Source: Clostridiales bacterium 1_7_47FAA
Lineage (GTDB): Bacteria > Bacillota > Clostridia > Lachnospirales > Lachnospiraceae
Assembly (NCBI GenBank): GCA_000155435.1
Contig: DS990260.1
Location: forward strand, 873,314 to 937,313
Direction of reading: 5' to 3'
DNA: 64,000 bases
Shown: in pieces, positions 1 to 9,554 of the stretch
Layout of the letters: each line of letters starts with the position of its first letter
Position numbering within the stretch: the stretch's first letter is position 1
The notes under the pieces: model-generated
What the model saw: only the letters and a program-made list of their open reading frames with translations
Databases searched by the model: none
What the model was told of the DNA's origin: nothing
Program-made: the position numbers and the translations under genes

Positions 1-200
1 GCGGTTTAGGCGTGTTATACAGCGGTTTTTTCTCCATGGCCGCAAACCACTCCCGTTCTTTGCGCAGGATGCTTGGATTAAAGCGCGGGGAAAAGGTTGT
101 CATGACATTGGTTCTAGGCTATTCCGGCGTAACCTATCACCGGACCGCACAAAAGGAGGCTGCTTCCGTACGGCATTTTCATTTCAAAATGTCCAAATAA
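1..200 (+). CDS. Nitroreductase family protein, C-terminal fragment (cut by window edge)
   Basis: Only the last 66 or so residues are present; the frame is open to the left edge (codons start at base 3), so the gene begins outside the window. The tail GLGVLYSGFF followed by VMTLVLGYSGVTYHRTAQK matches the end of FMN-dependent nitroreductases, where a Gly-Tyr-Pro-x-x-x-Tyr-x-Arg-x-x-x-Arg-like segment closes the fold. Members reduce nitro or quinone compounds with NAD(P)H or ferredoxin. The internal GTG at 12 is not the likely start. Family assignment is reasonable; the substrate cannot be told. Confidence 0.7.
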   Translation, partial: GLGVLYSGFFSMAANHSRSLRRMLGLKRGEKVVMTLVLGYSGVTYHRTAQKEAASVRHFHFKMSK

Positions 201-204
201 ATGA

Positions 205-210
205 TATAAT
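205..210 (+). promoter_or_regulatory. Candidate -10 box before the MazG-like gene
   Basis: A perfect TATAAT lies just after the nitroreductase stop and about 75 bases before the MazG-like start. The -35 region at 17-bp spacing (TTTCAA, 182-187) is poor, so this is a weak promoter call. Confidence 0.35.
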
Positions 211-285
211 GGGAAAATAGTTTTATTTATCCGAACCATTTAGTTGAGGTCATGTGAAAATAAAAAGCAGAAAGGGCGTAAAAGC

Positions 286-612
286 ATGGAACGATTAGAA
301 AAACTCAGCGATAGGATCAGCAGGTTTAACAAGGATAGGGATTGGAATCAGTTTCATACGCCATCCAACCTTGCAAAATCGATTGTCATTGAAGCAGGTG
401 AACTGTTAGAGTGTTTTCAATGGAATGATACTGAATTTAACCGTTCAGATGTTTTGGAAGAATTGGCCGATGTTACAAATTACTGTATTCAGATGTCACA
501 GATTCTGGGTGTGGATCTGATTGATATCGTAAATGCAAAAATGGACAAGACTGAAAAGAAATATCCTGTGGACAAGGCAAAAGGTATATCCACAAAATAT
601 GATAAACTGTAA
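286..612 (+). CDS. MazG-like nucleoside triphosphate pyrophosphohydrolase
   Basis: A protein of about 108 residues of the all-alpha MazG/NTP-PPase superfamily, which hydrolyses (d)NTPs to monophosphates and pyrophosphate. The metal-binding pattern is visible: EAGELLE on one helix (ExxE type) and VLEELADV on the next (ExxD), followed by a KYP segment near the C-terminus. The ATG at 286 has AAAGGG nine bases upstream and is preferred to a TTG at 244. It is followed after 17 bases by the GIY-YIG/helicase gene, so the two are probably co-transcribed. Small single-domain MazG proteins of this kind often sit in mobile or defence regions. The region is visibly more AT-rich than what follows, which suggests transfer. 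Confidence 0.82.
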   Translation: MERLEKLSDRISRFNKDRDWNQFHTPSNLAKSIVIEAGELLECFQWNDTEFNRSDVLEELADVTNYCIQMSQILGVDLIDIVNAKMDKTEKKYPVDKAKGISTKYDKL

Positions 613-629
613 TAGCCGGAGGAATATCA

Positions 630-2387
630 ATGGCCAAATATAATGTAATCAATTTAAAAATAAAAAATGGGGAACTGATAGATTTAGCAGAAAAAAGTGA
701 TGCGGAGCAGAAGGCGCTGCGGCTTCAAAATGCTATTTATATCTACCATGGAACGAAACCTCAGAAGGTCTATATCGGTCAGACCATCCATTTCCTTGAC
801 AGGCATAAGCAGCATTATTGCGGGAATGAGGAAAAGTTTAACAACGCAGATTTTAATCAGGTCATTGTGATTTTCTCACAATACTTTAACCGGTCTGCAC
901 TAGATGATGTTGAAAGCCAGCTGATTACTTATTTTACAGCAGATTACGCTAAAATATCAAAAAATACCGTTGAATTCGATCAGGATGAAGTAATTAACAG
1001 GACTGGCGGCAACAGTGTAAACGAGTATTATGGAAGAGAAAATGTTGCATCGCAGGTTGTCCTTCCGTTGTGGGAAACCACACTCTTTCCCAAAGGATGG
1101 GTGACCACACCGACACTGGATGAACTAAGGACACGGGAGCTTGTTAAGTATAGCCCCATAAAAATCCTAACAGACGAGCAGGGTGCCCTGATTAGTGAGA
1201 TCCTGCATGATCATGATAAAAATTATGTCATTAATGGAGATGCAGGCACAGGAAAGACTGTACTTCTTACACATTTGGTCGCCAGTGCTTTAAATAACCG
1301 TCCAGATGCCAGAATAGGCGTGGTAGTGCAGCCAAACTGGGAAAAGACCGGTTCCGCAATCTTTAAAGTGTATGGAATGAACTCCAGCCGCTTATCCGTA
1401 CTGACATCAACCAAGCTGATTACATCCCAGGAAAGATACGATATCATCATTGTAGATGAGTCGCACAAAATGTCCAGAAAATATGGCAAACAGCATCCGT
1501 CTTTCAATGCGGTTTATAACATCCCGGAATTCAGCGATTGCTCCTCACATCTTGAAATCCTTCAAAGACTGGGAAAACAAGTCATTCTCATGTATGATGT
1601 GCTGCAGGTTATCCGCCCCGCCAATGTTACCAGAGAGATGTTTCAGAGCTTGACTGCAAACTATGAACGGAAATTTTTGACGACCCAGTTCCGGATTAAT
1701 GCCCCAAAAGGAAAAGCATACACTTCAGACGACTATATAAATGGCATAAAGTATCTTCTTTATAAAGATACCGGACTTCTGGATTCAACACTTACAAACT
1801 TCAATCCCGATTTTAACAGGGAGCTGTTTCGTGACAGCAGCCCCGATGCATATTTTGCTTATTTTACGGAGCAGCCTCTTCATCATCTTATTAATTGGCT
1901 GGATGAGGATATGAACTTCAATCCTGAACATATCAACAGAATACTGGCTGGCCTGGCTGAGGATTGGAGACAAAGCGACGGCAAGGACCCCAGCATTAAA
2001 CACTGGTATGAAGGGGATATTGCCCGCAGATGGAATTCTACGCAGGAAAACTGGATTAACAGCAAAGATGCCGATGCGCAGGATCAGATAGGCTCTGTTT
2101 TTGCAGTGCAGGGCATCGATTTAAACAAGGTTGGCGTTTTGATTGGCAATGACCTTCAGGTAGATACATATGGCAGGCTTGTCGGCAATCCAGATAATTT
2201 CTATAACACCAACGGGACGTTTACAGCGGAAGAAATGGATATTAAGGAAAACAGATTTGAATTCACTCTTTTTGTGCTGAATATCTATTATGTTCTTTTA
2301 ACCAGAGGCATTGATGGGATCCGTCTGGGTTTTTGGCATAATGATGCGTTTCAAGATTACATGGAGAAAGCTCTGGAGATTAAATAG
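630..2387 (+). CDS. GIY-YIG nuclease fused to Schlafen-group-3 (DUF2075) helicase
   Basis: 585 residues. The N-terminus (about 33-110) carries a GIY-YIG nuclease signature, AIYIYHGTKPQKVYIGQT, with a downstream Arg-containing helix (FLDRHKQH). Residues about 185-580 form a P-loop helicase-like domain: Walker A GDAGTGKT, Walker B IIIVDESH, a TTQFR motif, FAVQGID, and a late YYVLLTRG motif typical of DUF2075 (SLFN-g3 helicase). The predicted role is ATP-driven nucleic-acid remodelling with cleavage. GGAGG precedes the ATG at proper spacing. Gene order (MazG, this gene, second DUF2075 gene) suggests a defence-type cassette. Domain calls are strong; the antiviral role is inference. Confidence 0.85.
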   Translation: MAKYNVINLKIKNGELIDLAEKSDAEQKALRLQNAIYIYHGTKPQKVYIGQTIHFLDRHKQHYCGNEEKFNNADFNQVIVIFSQYFNRSALDDVESQLITYFTADYAKISKNTVEFDQDEVINRTGGNSVNEYYGRENVASQVVLPLWETTLFPKGWVTTPTLDELRTRELVKYSPIKILTDEQGALISEILHDHDKNYVINGDAGTGKTVLLTHLVASALNNRPDARIGVVVQPNWEKTGSAIFKVYGMNSSRLSVLTSTKLITSQERYDIIIVDESHKMSRKYGKQHPSFNAVYNIPEFSDCSSHLEILQRLGKQVILMYDVLQVIRPANVTREMFQSLTANYERKFLTTQFRINAPKGKAYTSDDYINGIKYLLYKDTGLLDSTLTNFNPDFNRELFRDSSPDAYFAYFTEQPLHHLINWLDEDMNFNPEHINRILAGLAEDWRQSDGKDPSIKHWYEGDIARRWNSTQENWINSKDADAQDQIGSVFAVQGIDLNKVGVLIGNDLQVDTYGRLVGNPDNFYNTNGTFTAEEMDIKENRFEFTLFVLNIYYVLLTRGIDGIRLGFWHNDAFQDYMEKALEIK

Positions 2388-2434
2388 AGCCTGAACATGG
2401 CTGCAGAACAATTTAAATCATTTTGGAGAGAACA

Positions 2435-4284
2435 ATGGAAGCTGTCAAAATATCTGAGGTAATTAAATTAACTGGTGAAGAGCTGGCAGATAAGCTATGG
2501 GCGGATGTGCATGAAAAGGTACCTGTTGATCGCAGTGATAGCGAGTACAGATCATGGAAGCAGTCGCTGCCTAAGCTTATTAAGGTTGTAAACGATGCCG
2601 GATTGGGTAACCTTATGCTGGCTGCCGAATACAAGCTTCCTACAGGCGGCCGGATTGATGCGATGCTGCTCGGTTATTCGGCGGCGGAACATACACCGTT
2701 GGCGGTTATTGTGGAAATAAAGCAATGGAGTAAAGAAAAAATCGCAATAAAAGACAGGGGATTCACTGTAATACATGTACAAAACGATGGTCAGGGATAT
2801 CCTTCCATCCACCCGATCTGCCAAACCAATGAATATATAAAATATATGAACCGTAATCATGGCAGTGTTCTCGATGGCAGTCTTTCAGTAACGGCTTGTC
2901 AGTATCTTTTTAACTTTGATGCAACGTACAAGGAGGAACTATTTGAAGGTGATTTTGAGAAATACCGCCATGATCAGGATAAGATGTTCTGCATGGGAGA
3001 AGAAGGCAGATTCCATGAGTTTTTAAAGCACTTATTCTCTGCTGAAGAAAAGGATTGTTTTGAGGCAGTAAGCGTTCTTTTTGAGGACAACTACAGGATA
3101 ACGGATCTGGACATGGAGGTTTTCAAGGACATTACAAACAGGCCGGAAAGCATTCGCTTGATTGAGGATCAGATTAATTGCATGGAATGTGTCAATATGT
3201 CAATTGACAGGCTGCTTGCCGGCACATTGGACAGAAAGCAGATGTTTATTGTAACGGGTGCAGCAGGAACGGGAAAAACAATTGTAGGCTTTAAACTGAT
3301 CAGTGATTATTGTCAGGCTGTCCGTAAAGGCGGCTAAATACAGAATATAAATGTGCCTATACATTACCCCGGAGCAGGACAATAAAGGCTGTCCTGGATG
3401 GCATAGGCGGAGGCCTGCAAACGGTATTTCTAAACAACCTTAAAGACAGCTTTGAATTACTGGTTGTGGATGAAGCACATAGGGTAACGGATTTCGACCG
3501 GAAAAAAGGCGGGACCGGCCATATACTGAATCAGGCAAACATTGTTGTTGTGTTACAGGATGATAACCAGCGGGTGCTTGGAAATGAAATAGGAACGCTG
3601 GACAACTACAGAAGGTTTGCAAAAGAGAATGGCTTTACGGTCCAAATCTTTGGTTTAAAGCTCCAAAAGAGAGCTGGCTTTGGTGGCTATGTCGATCATA
3701 TTGACCGGCTTATATATGGCGGGGAAGCAATATCATGTCCTAAAGATAACGGGCTGCAGATTCAGGTCTGTGAAACACTAAAGGATATGGAAACCGCGGT
3801 AAGCGAACGGCACCAGAGCGAAAACAGCATAAAATATTATGCATCCTATTGTTGGGAATGGAAGAGCCGTAATGATAGTAATGCCGTGGATATCAGTATT
3901 ACTGAAGGTGATTATACGTTTCAGAAACAATGGAATCCATACACCGCCGAAGAACAGTTCCGCTGGTACACGGACTCCATTGACAAAGTAGGATGTATCT
4001 ACACTGCACAAGGCCTGGGATATGACTATATTGCCTTAATCTGGTGGGATGACCTGAGATGGGACTGCACTCAAAACAAATGGATTGTTAACTTAGATAA
4101 GGTGACAAGATTCGATTCACAGCTCAGGTCCACCATCAGGAACCATTCGGTAAACTATGACTATCTTATGAAAAACATTTACCGGGTTCTTCTGACACGG
4201 GCGAAAAAAGGGATATATATCTGGTTCAAGGACCAGGATACGAAAAAGCATTTTGAAGAAGTAGTTTTGCCCGGCAATGCCTAG
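2435..4284 (+). pseudogene. Second DUF2075 helicase with PD-(D/E)xK-like N-terminus, frameshifted
   Basis: Two consecutive open frames together encode one protein. Residues 1-300 (to the stop at 3335-3337) include a nuclease-like segment, GGRIDAMLLG then AVIVEIKQWS (D...ExK pattern), and a Walker A, TGAAGTGKT. From 3328 the next frame runs with no stop to 4284 and supplies Walker B LLVVDEAH, a VVLQDDNQRV segment, YTAQGLGYDY and YRVLLTRAKKG. The switch needs -1 and must lie within 3328-3337, as expected from loss of one base. No slippery heptamer is present, so programmed shifting is unlikely. Start ATG 2435 has GGAGAG upstream. The product is probably non-functional unless this is a sequencing error. 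Confidence 0.85.
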
Positions 4285-4364
4285 AGCATGTCTGACCCAG
4301 GTTATCCGATTTTCAGGAGGCGGCCTCTGTATCCTAAAGCCGCCTTGCCAAAAGCCGGATGTAA
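4285..4364. other. Short convergent intergenic gap with a 7-bp stem
   Basis: The gap between the broken helicase and the ABC permease (convergent) holds an inverted repeat AGGCGGC (4318-4324) / GCCGCCT (4339-4345). There is no T-run on either side, so it is a weak terminator candidate at best. Confidence 0.3.
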
Positions 4365-6179
4365 TTATAGTTCGTTAATTGTTTCAGTCACAGTCATGTC
4401 CCGTATTCTTTTAGCCGGGGCATAAACAGCCGCCGACGCTGCAAAAGCAACAAACAGGAGGATGACCGCCAGTGATTGCCACGGCAAACTCCATACCGCA
4501 TAGGGAAAGTGGGCGGAAATAAGAAAGCCATATAGCATCCTGCTGAGCGGCAGACCAATTGCACAGCCAATCCCGCCGCCCCAAAAGGCATAGGTCAATG
4601 CCTCCGCAAAAATCATTTTCGTGATCTGGCGTCCGTCCATTCCCACTGCCCGCATAGCGCCGTATTGTTTGGTTTTGGCCGCCACACTCATTGAAATGCT
4701 ATTCGCGATATTTAACAGCGTAACCAATGTAATTATTCCTAAAAAGCAACCGATACAGAACACAAACGCAAGATACGTGCCCGATGTGCGCTGGTCCCGC
4801 TTATCACTGAACCGGCAGCCGCTCCCCACCGCTGCACTGCGGAGCGCAGACACATCTTCGTCCGTTGCATGGGAGGCTGTCTGTATCATAATGAGCGAGT
4901 ATCCGGATATCCCGGTCAGACGGGTAAAGGTCTCGCCGGAAGTAATCAGTGTGATTTTTCCATCTGTAAGGCCATTACTGCTGAATGGGTCATATTTCAG
5001 TAAACCGGCAATCTCAATTTCTTCCTCCCCCACAAGGATTCTATCACCAATTCCCCATGGGCTGTCTTTATCCCATGTTGCAACCGCATAGCTGCTGTTC
5101 CCATAGATTTTAGAAAGATTGCTGCCACGACGGAGAGCGCCATCCTTTTTCAGACAATCCAGATCAAAACCGTCGAAGGAAACAAGGTCAACCGTACCGG
5201 AAACCAATGTTCCTCCCTTCCACTCTGCCGGAATATCAAAACTGCTGCGGCGTCCATACACCTGTTTTACACCGCTCATTCCCCGAAGCGTTTCCGCCAG
5301 TCTGCTGTCAATGGAATCCAAGCCGTCACTGCTTGTAATATCAATATCTGAAGCGGCTGCCGATTGGGGCATGAGATGATTGACAAAATCAATCAATACC
5401 GTGAAGCTCAAAAACAGGATAATACTAAGGGCAAAGGAACCTGTCATTAAAAACAGGTTTTTCTTTGCAGAAACAGCATGGTGGATACCAAGTGCTGTTT
5501 CTATTTTGATAAAGCCGGTATGGACCGGATGATTCTTCATTTTCCCATTATCCGGGTTTCCAGAGACAGCCGTGACAGGAGATACTTTTGCAGCCTGCCG
5601 TGCCGGGGACCTTGCCGCCAGCAGCACCGTGACAACTCCCATCACGATGCCGCTGACGATTCCAGTTACACTGATACCGAAAAGCGGGATACCGGAGAAT
5701 TCTTCTCCGACAGCATACCGCAATACACCGCACAGGATCCAGGTTGCCGAAACACCAAGGGCAAGTCCTATGGGGACTGCTGTTTTACACCAGTTTAACG
5801 CTTCCAGATGCACGAACCGGACAATCTGTTTCCTGCTCATTCCAATACAGCGCATCATTCCAAAGAATTTTGTCCTCTGCGCCACGCTGCTATTGATACT
5901 GCTGGAAATCATCAATACGCCTGCGGATAAAATCAGCAGGAACAGGATTCCGGCGCTTAGCATGAGCGTTTGTCCCATGGCGCTGTTAAACAGGACAGAT
6001 ACGGAAAATCCGTCATGTTTATCCGCAAGCCTTGCCTGTTCCATCCTTGCCCCCATTTCCGCCATGCTGAACACGGAAGTTACCATGAATACAGCAAAAA
6101 TGATACAAAGCAGCGTCATCCGGTTCTGCCTGCGGTGTACCTTTGCAGAGATTGGGATTAAACTTAAATAGCTCTTCAT
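4365..6179 (-). CDS. ABC transporter permease, FtsX/MacB-type
   Basis: About 604 residues with an N-terminal membrane helix, two FtsX-like blocks (three-helix sets near residues 80-200 and 480-600) and a large extracytoplasmic part between. Repeated segments of the form QRTKFFGMMRCIGMSRKQI and AKTKQYGAMRAVGMDGRQI mark the two FtsX halves. The ATG at 6179 overlaps the ATPase stop (ATGA) and has GGGAGG upstream. With the ATPase, kinase and regulator it forms a Bce/Vex-like module, a family that often senses or exports antimicrobial peptides. The exact substrate cannot be seen. Confidence 0.85.
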   Translation of the reverse strand: MKSYLSLIPISAKVHRRQNRMTLLCIIFAVFMVTSVFSMAEMGARMEQARLADKHDGFSVSVLFNSAMGQTLMLSAGILFLLILSAGVLMISSSINSSVAQRTKFFGMMRCIGMSRKQIVRFVHLEALNWCKTAVPIGLALGVSATWILCGVLRYAVGEEFSGIPLFGISVTGIVSGIVMGVVTVLLAARSPARQAAKVSPVTAVSGNPDNGKMKNHPVHTGFIKIETALGIHHAVSAKKNLFLMTGSFALSIILFLSFTVLIDFVNHLMPQSAAASDIDITSSDGLDSIDSRLAETLRGMSGVKQVYGRRSSFDIPAEWKGGTLVSGTVDLVSFDGFDLDCLKKDGALRRGSNLSKIYGNSSYAVATWDKDSPWGIGDRILVGEEEIEIAGLLKYDPFSSNGLTDGKITLITSGETFTRLTGISGYSLIMIQTASHATDEDVSALRSAAVGSGCRFSDKRDQRTSGTYLAFVFCIGCFLGIITLVTLLNIANSISMSVAAKTKQYGAMRAVGMDGRQITKMIFAEALTYAFWGGGIGCAIGLPLSRMLYGFLISAHFPYAVWSLPWQSLAVILLFVAFAASAAVYAPAKRIRDMTVTETINEL

Positions 6180-6859
6180 TCCCGGCACCTCCCAAAATCG
6201 GTCAGCACTCCGTCCGACACCTGCAATATCCGGTCTGCGGTCCGGGCGATACTGCGGCTATGGGTAATCATCATGATGGTCTGCTCGTATTTTTTGGATG
6301 CCTCTTTTAACAGTGAGATTACTTCACCGGTATTCTGCGTATCCAAATTTCCGGTCGGCTCATCTGCCAGGATTAAGGAGGGGCGGGTAATCAGTGCGCG
6401 CCCAATCGCCACACGCTGCTGCTGGCCGCCGGATAGCTGGCTGGGAAGATGATTCCGCCGCTCCTTCAGGTTCAGGACCGTCAAAAGCTCTTCCAGATAT
6501 TTTTTGTTGGGCTTCTGGTAGTCCAGCAGGACCGGGAAAATGATGTTCTGCTCAACCGTCAGTTCCGGGATCAGATTGAACGACTGGAAAATAAAACCGA
6601 TGTTCCTGCGCCGGAACACCGTAAGCTCCCGGTCCTGCATGGAGAAAATATCTTTGCCGTCAATGCAGACCTTGCCGGAAGTGGGTGTGTCCAATGCCCC
6701 CAGCAGATTCAACAGCGTGCTTTTCCCGGAGCCGGATTCCCCCACAACCGCAACAAACTCTCCCTTCGGTACGGAAAAGCTGGCAGCTTTTAAGGCGTGA
6801 ACAGCAATATCCCCAGTACCATAGGTTTTAGATAGTGATTGAACCTCTAACAGATTCAT
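6176..6859 (-). CDS. ABC transporter ATP-binding protein (LolD/MacB type)
   Basis: 227 residues with a complete set of ABC motifs: Walker A GESGSGKST, Q-loop IFQSFNLIPEL, signature LSGGQQQR, Walker B LILADEPTGNLD and H-loop MITHSR. The LolD/MacB-like sequence matches the FtsX-type permease encoded directly downstream, with overlapping stop and start codons. It would power the permease at the inner face of the membrane. A candidate response-regulator site lies upstream (6911-6928). Confidence 0.92.
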   Translation of the reverse strand: MNLLEVQSLSKTYGTGDIAVHALKAASFSVPKGEFVAVVGESGSGKSTLLNLLGALDTPTSGKVCIDGKDIFSMQDRELTVFRRRNIGFIFQSFNLIPELTVEQNIIFPVLLDYQKPNKKYLEELLTVLNLKERRNHLPSQLSGGQQQRVAIGRALITRPSLILADEPTGNLDTQNTGEVISLLKEASKKYEQTIMMITHSRSIARTADRILQVSDGVLTDFGRCRE

Positions 6860-6910
6860 GTCATGAACACCTCTTCCTTTAACTGATACCCAAAGATTAC
6901 CACCGCCGCC

Positions 6911-6928
6911 TTACTGTGATATTACTGT
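6911..6928 (-). promoter_or_regulatory. Candidate OmpR-family response regulator site
   Basis: Two copies of TTACTGT, starting at 6911 and 6922, give an 11-bp direct repeat, the spacing expected for tandem OmpR-type half sites. They lie between the ATPase start and the kinase gene, upstream of the transporter. Binding by the adjacent regulator is inference. Confidence 0.45.
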
Positions 6929-6932
6929 AAGG

Positions 6933-7970
6933 CTACAATTTTGTAGGAATCAGGAAGCTGATACGGAACACCGTGCCCTCCCCCAGCCCGCTTTCAACTT
7001 CAATGGTGCCGTCATGTGCTTCGAGGATTGCCTTTGCCAAAGGAAGGCCCAGGCCAATGCCCTGGGTATCCTGTGAGAAACGGCTCCGGTAAAACCGTTT
7101 GAAAATGTGGTGTAAATCCTCCGGATGGATGCCACAGCCTGTATCTTCCACTTTAATCTGAATGATGGGCGCGGACTGTTCCCATCCAATCCGGATGGAA
7201 TCCCCCTCTTTCGTGTGGTCAAAGGCGTTTTTGACAATATTACTGATTGCTTCCAGCAGCCAATCCCGGTCGCAGGGAAACATGATGGGTCCCTTTCCGG
7301 AGAGAATAAGTCTTTTGTGTTCCAGACTGGCACGATAGGAAAAATGAAGCCCTATGTCCTTCATCATATCAGAAATATCCTGGGGCGTCTTTTCCATTTC
7401 CAGCGTCCCTGCGTCCAGACGTGTGATTTTAAGCAGATTTTGTACCAGGGTCTCAATCCGGTCAAGCTCCTGCTCGGACAGCTCTGCGAACGCTTTAATT
7501 TCCGGCAGGTCTCCTGCTTCATTTTGCAGAAGCCCGTTATAGACATTCAATGCCGCCAGAGGGGTCTTGAGCTGATGGGAGATATCGGATATGGTGTCCT
7601 TCAAAAAAGCTTTGTCCCTCATCCCATTGACAGCATGGGCGTTTAATACCGCCGCCATTGTATTGATTTCATGGAACAGGCGGTATAATTCCCCCTCATG
7701 GTTACAATCGATACGGGCCTCCGCATGGCCATCAAGAAAAGCTTCCATCTGATGGACCGCATGTTCCATGATCCTGTCCTGGCGGATTAAGTACCGGACA
7801 TATATTGTCAGCACACAGGCTGCCAGAAGCAGGAACAGGATAAAAAATGCCATGGACAGCTCTTTGCAGTATACCCATAGTAAGGCTTCCCCGGATACCG
7901 CAAACAGAAGCAGGACGGCAATGACAGCGCCGATAAACCGTTTATTTTCTTCATTCACAAATAGCTTCAT
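6933..7970 (-). CDS. Sensor histidine kinase
   Basis: About 345 residues. Two N-terminal membrane helices (about 12-32 and 38-60) with almost no external loop, then a short linker, the H-box ISDISHQLKTPL, and an ATPase domain with N-box IVKNAFDHTKEG, G1 DTGCGI and G2 QGIGLGLPLAK. A minimal sensor next to an FtsX-type ABC transporter is typical of kinases that sense through the transporter itself. The ATG at 7970 has GAGGG upstream; a more distal ATG at 7997 lies inside the regulator gene and has no ribosome site. Confidence 0.9.
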   Translation of the reverse strand: MKLFVNEENKRFIGAVIAVLLLFAVSGEALLWVYCKELSMAFFILFLLLAACVLTIYVRYLIRQDRIMEHAVHQMEAFLDGHAEARIDCNHEGELYRLFHEINTMAAVLNAHAVNGMRDKAFLKDTISDISHQLKTPLAALNVYNGLLQNEAGDLPEIKAFAELSEQELDRIETLVQNLLKITRLDAGTLEMEKTPQDISDMMKDIGLHFSYRASLEHKRLILSGKGPIMFPCDRDWLLEAISNIVKNAFDHTKEGDSIRIGWEQSAPIIQIKVEDTGCGIHPEDLHHIFKRFYRSRFSQDTQGIGLGLPLAKAILEAHDGTIEVESGLGEGTVFRISFLIPTKL

Positions 7971-7978
7971 GGCATCCC

Positions 7979-8665
7979 TCAACGTACAACATTCCATTTG
8001 TAGCCCATCCGCCGGACAGTAAGGATCATTTGAGGCTCCCCGGGATTGTCCTCTACCTTCATGCGCAGCCGGCGGATGTAAACAGTGAGCGTATTATTGT
8101 CTATATAGCTGCCCTCGCAGTCCCACAGCTTATCTAATATCTTTTCTTTCGATAACACCGTATTGGGATTTTGCATGAACAGACACAGCAGTTTGTACTC
8201 TGCCGCAGTCAATTCCAGAAGGTCACCATTTTTATATACCTGCCCCTGTAACAGCAGTACCCGTATCCCGTTGGATTGGAGTTCTGTTCCTGCTGTGCCA
8301 AAATCCTTTACCCGGCGCAGCAACGCATTGATTCTTGAAACCAGGACACCCAGCTTAAACGGTTTTGTGATATAGTCATCGCCGCCCATGTCCAGTCCCA
8401 TGATAATATTTGTTTCCTCGTCAGAAGCGGTTAAGAAGATAACCGGGACTTTGGAAACCAGCCGTACCATCTTACAAAAATCAAAGCCGGAGCCATCCGG
8501 CAAAGACACATCCAAAATCAGCAGGTCGTATTTCCCGTCAGACCAAATTTTTTCCGCCTCATCCAGCGTTCTTGCAATGTCAGTTTCAAAGCCCTGCTTT
8601 CTGAACGCAAATGCCAGGCCGTTAATTAAGCTCAAATCATCTTCCAGAAGTAAGATCCTGCTCAT
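7979..8665 (-). CDS. OmpR-family response regulator
   Basis: About 228 residues: receiver domain with acidic pocket LLLEDD, phosphoacceptor Asp in LLILDVSLPDG, conserved TAS and the Lys in ITKPF, then a winged-helix DNA-binding domain ending VYIRRLRMKVEDNPGEP and TVRRMGYKW. The ATG at 8665 is eight bases after GGAGG and is better spaced than the ATG two codons upstream. It is followed directly by its kinase and then the ABC genes, whose upstream region contains an 11-bp direct repeat it could bind. Confidence 0.92.
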   Translation of the reverse strand: MSRILLLEDDLSLINGLAFAFRKQGFETDIARTLDEAEKIWSDGKYDLLILDVSLPDGSGFDFCKMVRLVSKVPVIFLTASDEETNIIMGLDMGGDDYITKPFKLGVLVSRINALLRRVKDFGTAGTELQSNGIRVLLLQGQVYKNGDLLELTAAEYKLLCLFMQNPNTVLSKEKILDKLWDCEGSYIDNNTLTVYIRRLRMKVEDNPGEPQMILTVRRMGYKWNVVR

Positions 8666-8729
8666 GTCCATCCTCCTTTTGACGTCCGCTGTCCAAAAAC
8701 CTCCGATTCTTCAATCCCGGACATCTGTT

Positions 8730-9554
8730 TTAACCAAGAATACTCCTTAAAACAAAAAACAGGACAACTGCCAGCAGGATAAGAACCAGAAAAATCATCC
8801 CGACTATTTTCACTATCCGCCTAGCCTGTGCCGACCCCTGTTCTGCCAGGTTCCCCAACATCTGTTCCAATTCATCCGCAGCCCCTTGACCGAATTCCCG
8901 GGCAATCCAGTTGGGATTGTATTTGTCATTATTCCTGCCATAGGTATAGCTTACGGAAATCTCCACGGAATTCCTGGTCAGGCTTCCACTATTATTATAT
9001 TTCCTGTAATCATAATAAACCGTAAAAAAGCACAGGACAGGAACCATCGATGCATACCCATCTTTTATATGAAGATAATAGACATCCAGGTTGTCGATAA
9101 CGGTAAGTGGCTTTGTGATCTGTGCTATCTGCGTATCATTTTCATAAATTGATACATAATTATTTTTCCCCTTATCAATGCTGTATCCCAGGCATACCCT
9201 TCCCTTATGTTCAATACAGAATTTATTGTCACACACGCCATTCTGCATGATATAAAAGCTTCCCTCGTTACCATCCCTGCCAACGATTTCAAACTGTCCA
9301 AAACGCTGTTCTTTTGTTATCAGATATTTAAAAGGAACGGCTTCTTCAATCATATTGGAAATCAATTTATAATGCGTTGTATAAAGTTTCTCCCCTGAGG
9401 CATCCGTAAAAATAATCTCCCGCATATGTTCCGCGTTAAAGGGTAAGGAAACATCCATCCATGGGGCCTTTGCACGGAATAATACCTGCCCGAAGGATGA
9501 CACCTCAAATAAATTCTCAAAATTTGATTTCACCTGTTGTATTGTAATAAGCAT
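8730..9554 (-). CDS. Hypothetical beta-rich protein with C-terminal membrane anchor
   Basis: About 274 residues, not recognised. Starting at MLITIQQVKSNFENLFEVSS (ATG 9554, AAGG upstream), it has many alternating short hydrophobic strands with D-G turns (for example FTDASGEKLYTTHYKL, IYENDTQIAQITKP), faintly like LURP-one/tubby-type folds, but this is only a resemblance. A single hydrophobic helix, IVGMIFLVLILLAVVLFFVL, ends the protein, so it is probably tail-anchored with the main domain in the cytoplasm. The open frame extends upstream to 9677 and into a terminator, which argues against the longer start. It may be read from its own promoter. Confidence 0.6.
   Translation of the reverse strand: MLITIQQVKSNFENLFEVSSFGQVLFRAKAPWMDVSLPFNAEHMREIIFTDASGEKLYTTHYKLISNMIEEAVPFKYLITKEQRFGQFEIVGRDGNEGSFYIMQNGVCDNKFCIEHKGRVCLGYSIDKGKNNYVSIYENDTQIAQITKPLTVIDNLDVYYLHIKDGYASMVPVLCFFTVYYDYRKYNNSGSLTRNSVEISVSYTYGRNNDKYNPNWIAREFGQGAADELEQMLGNLAEQGSAQARRIVKIVGMIFLVLILLAVVLFFVLRSILG

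Noticed and set aside
3320-3345. Programmed -1 frameshift in the helicase gene
   Set aside because: There is no slippery heptamer before the stop and no evident downstream structure; a one-base deletion is simpler.
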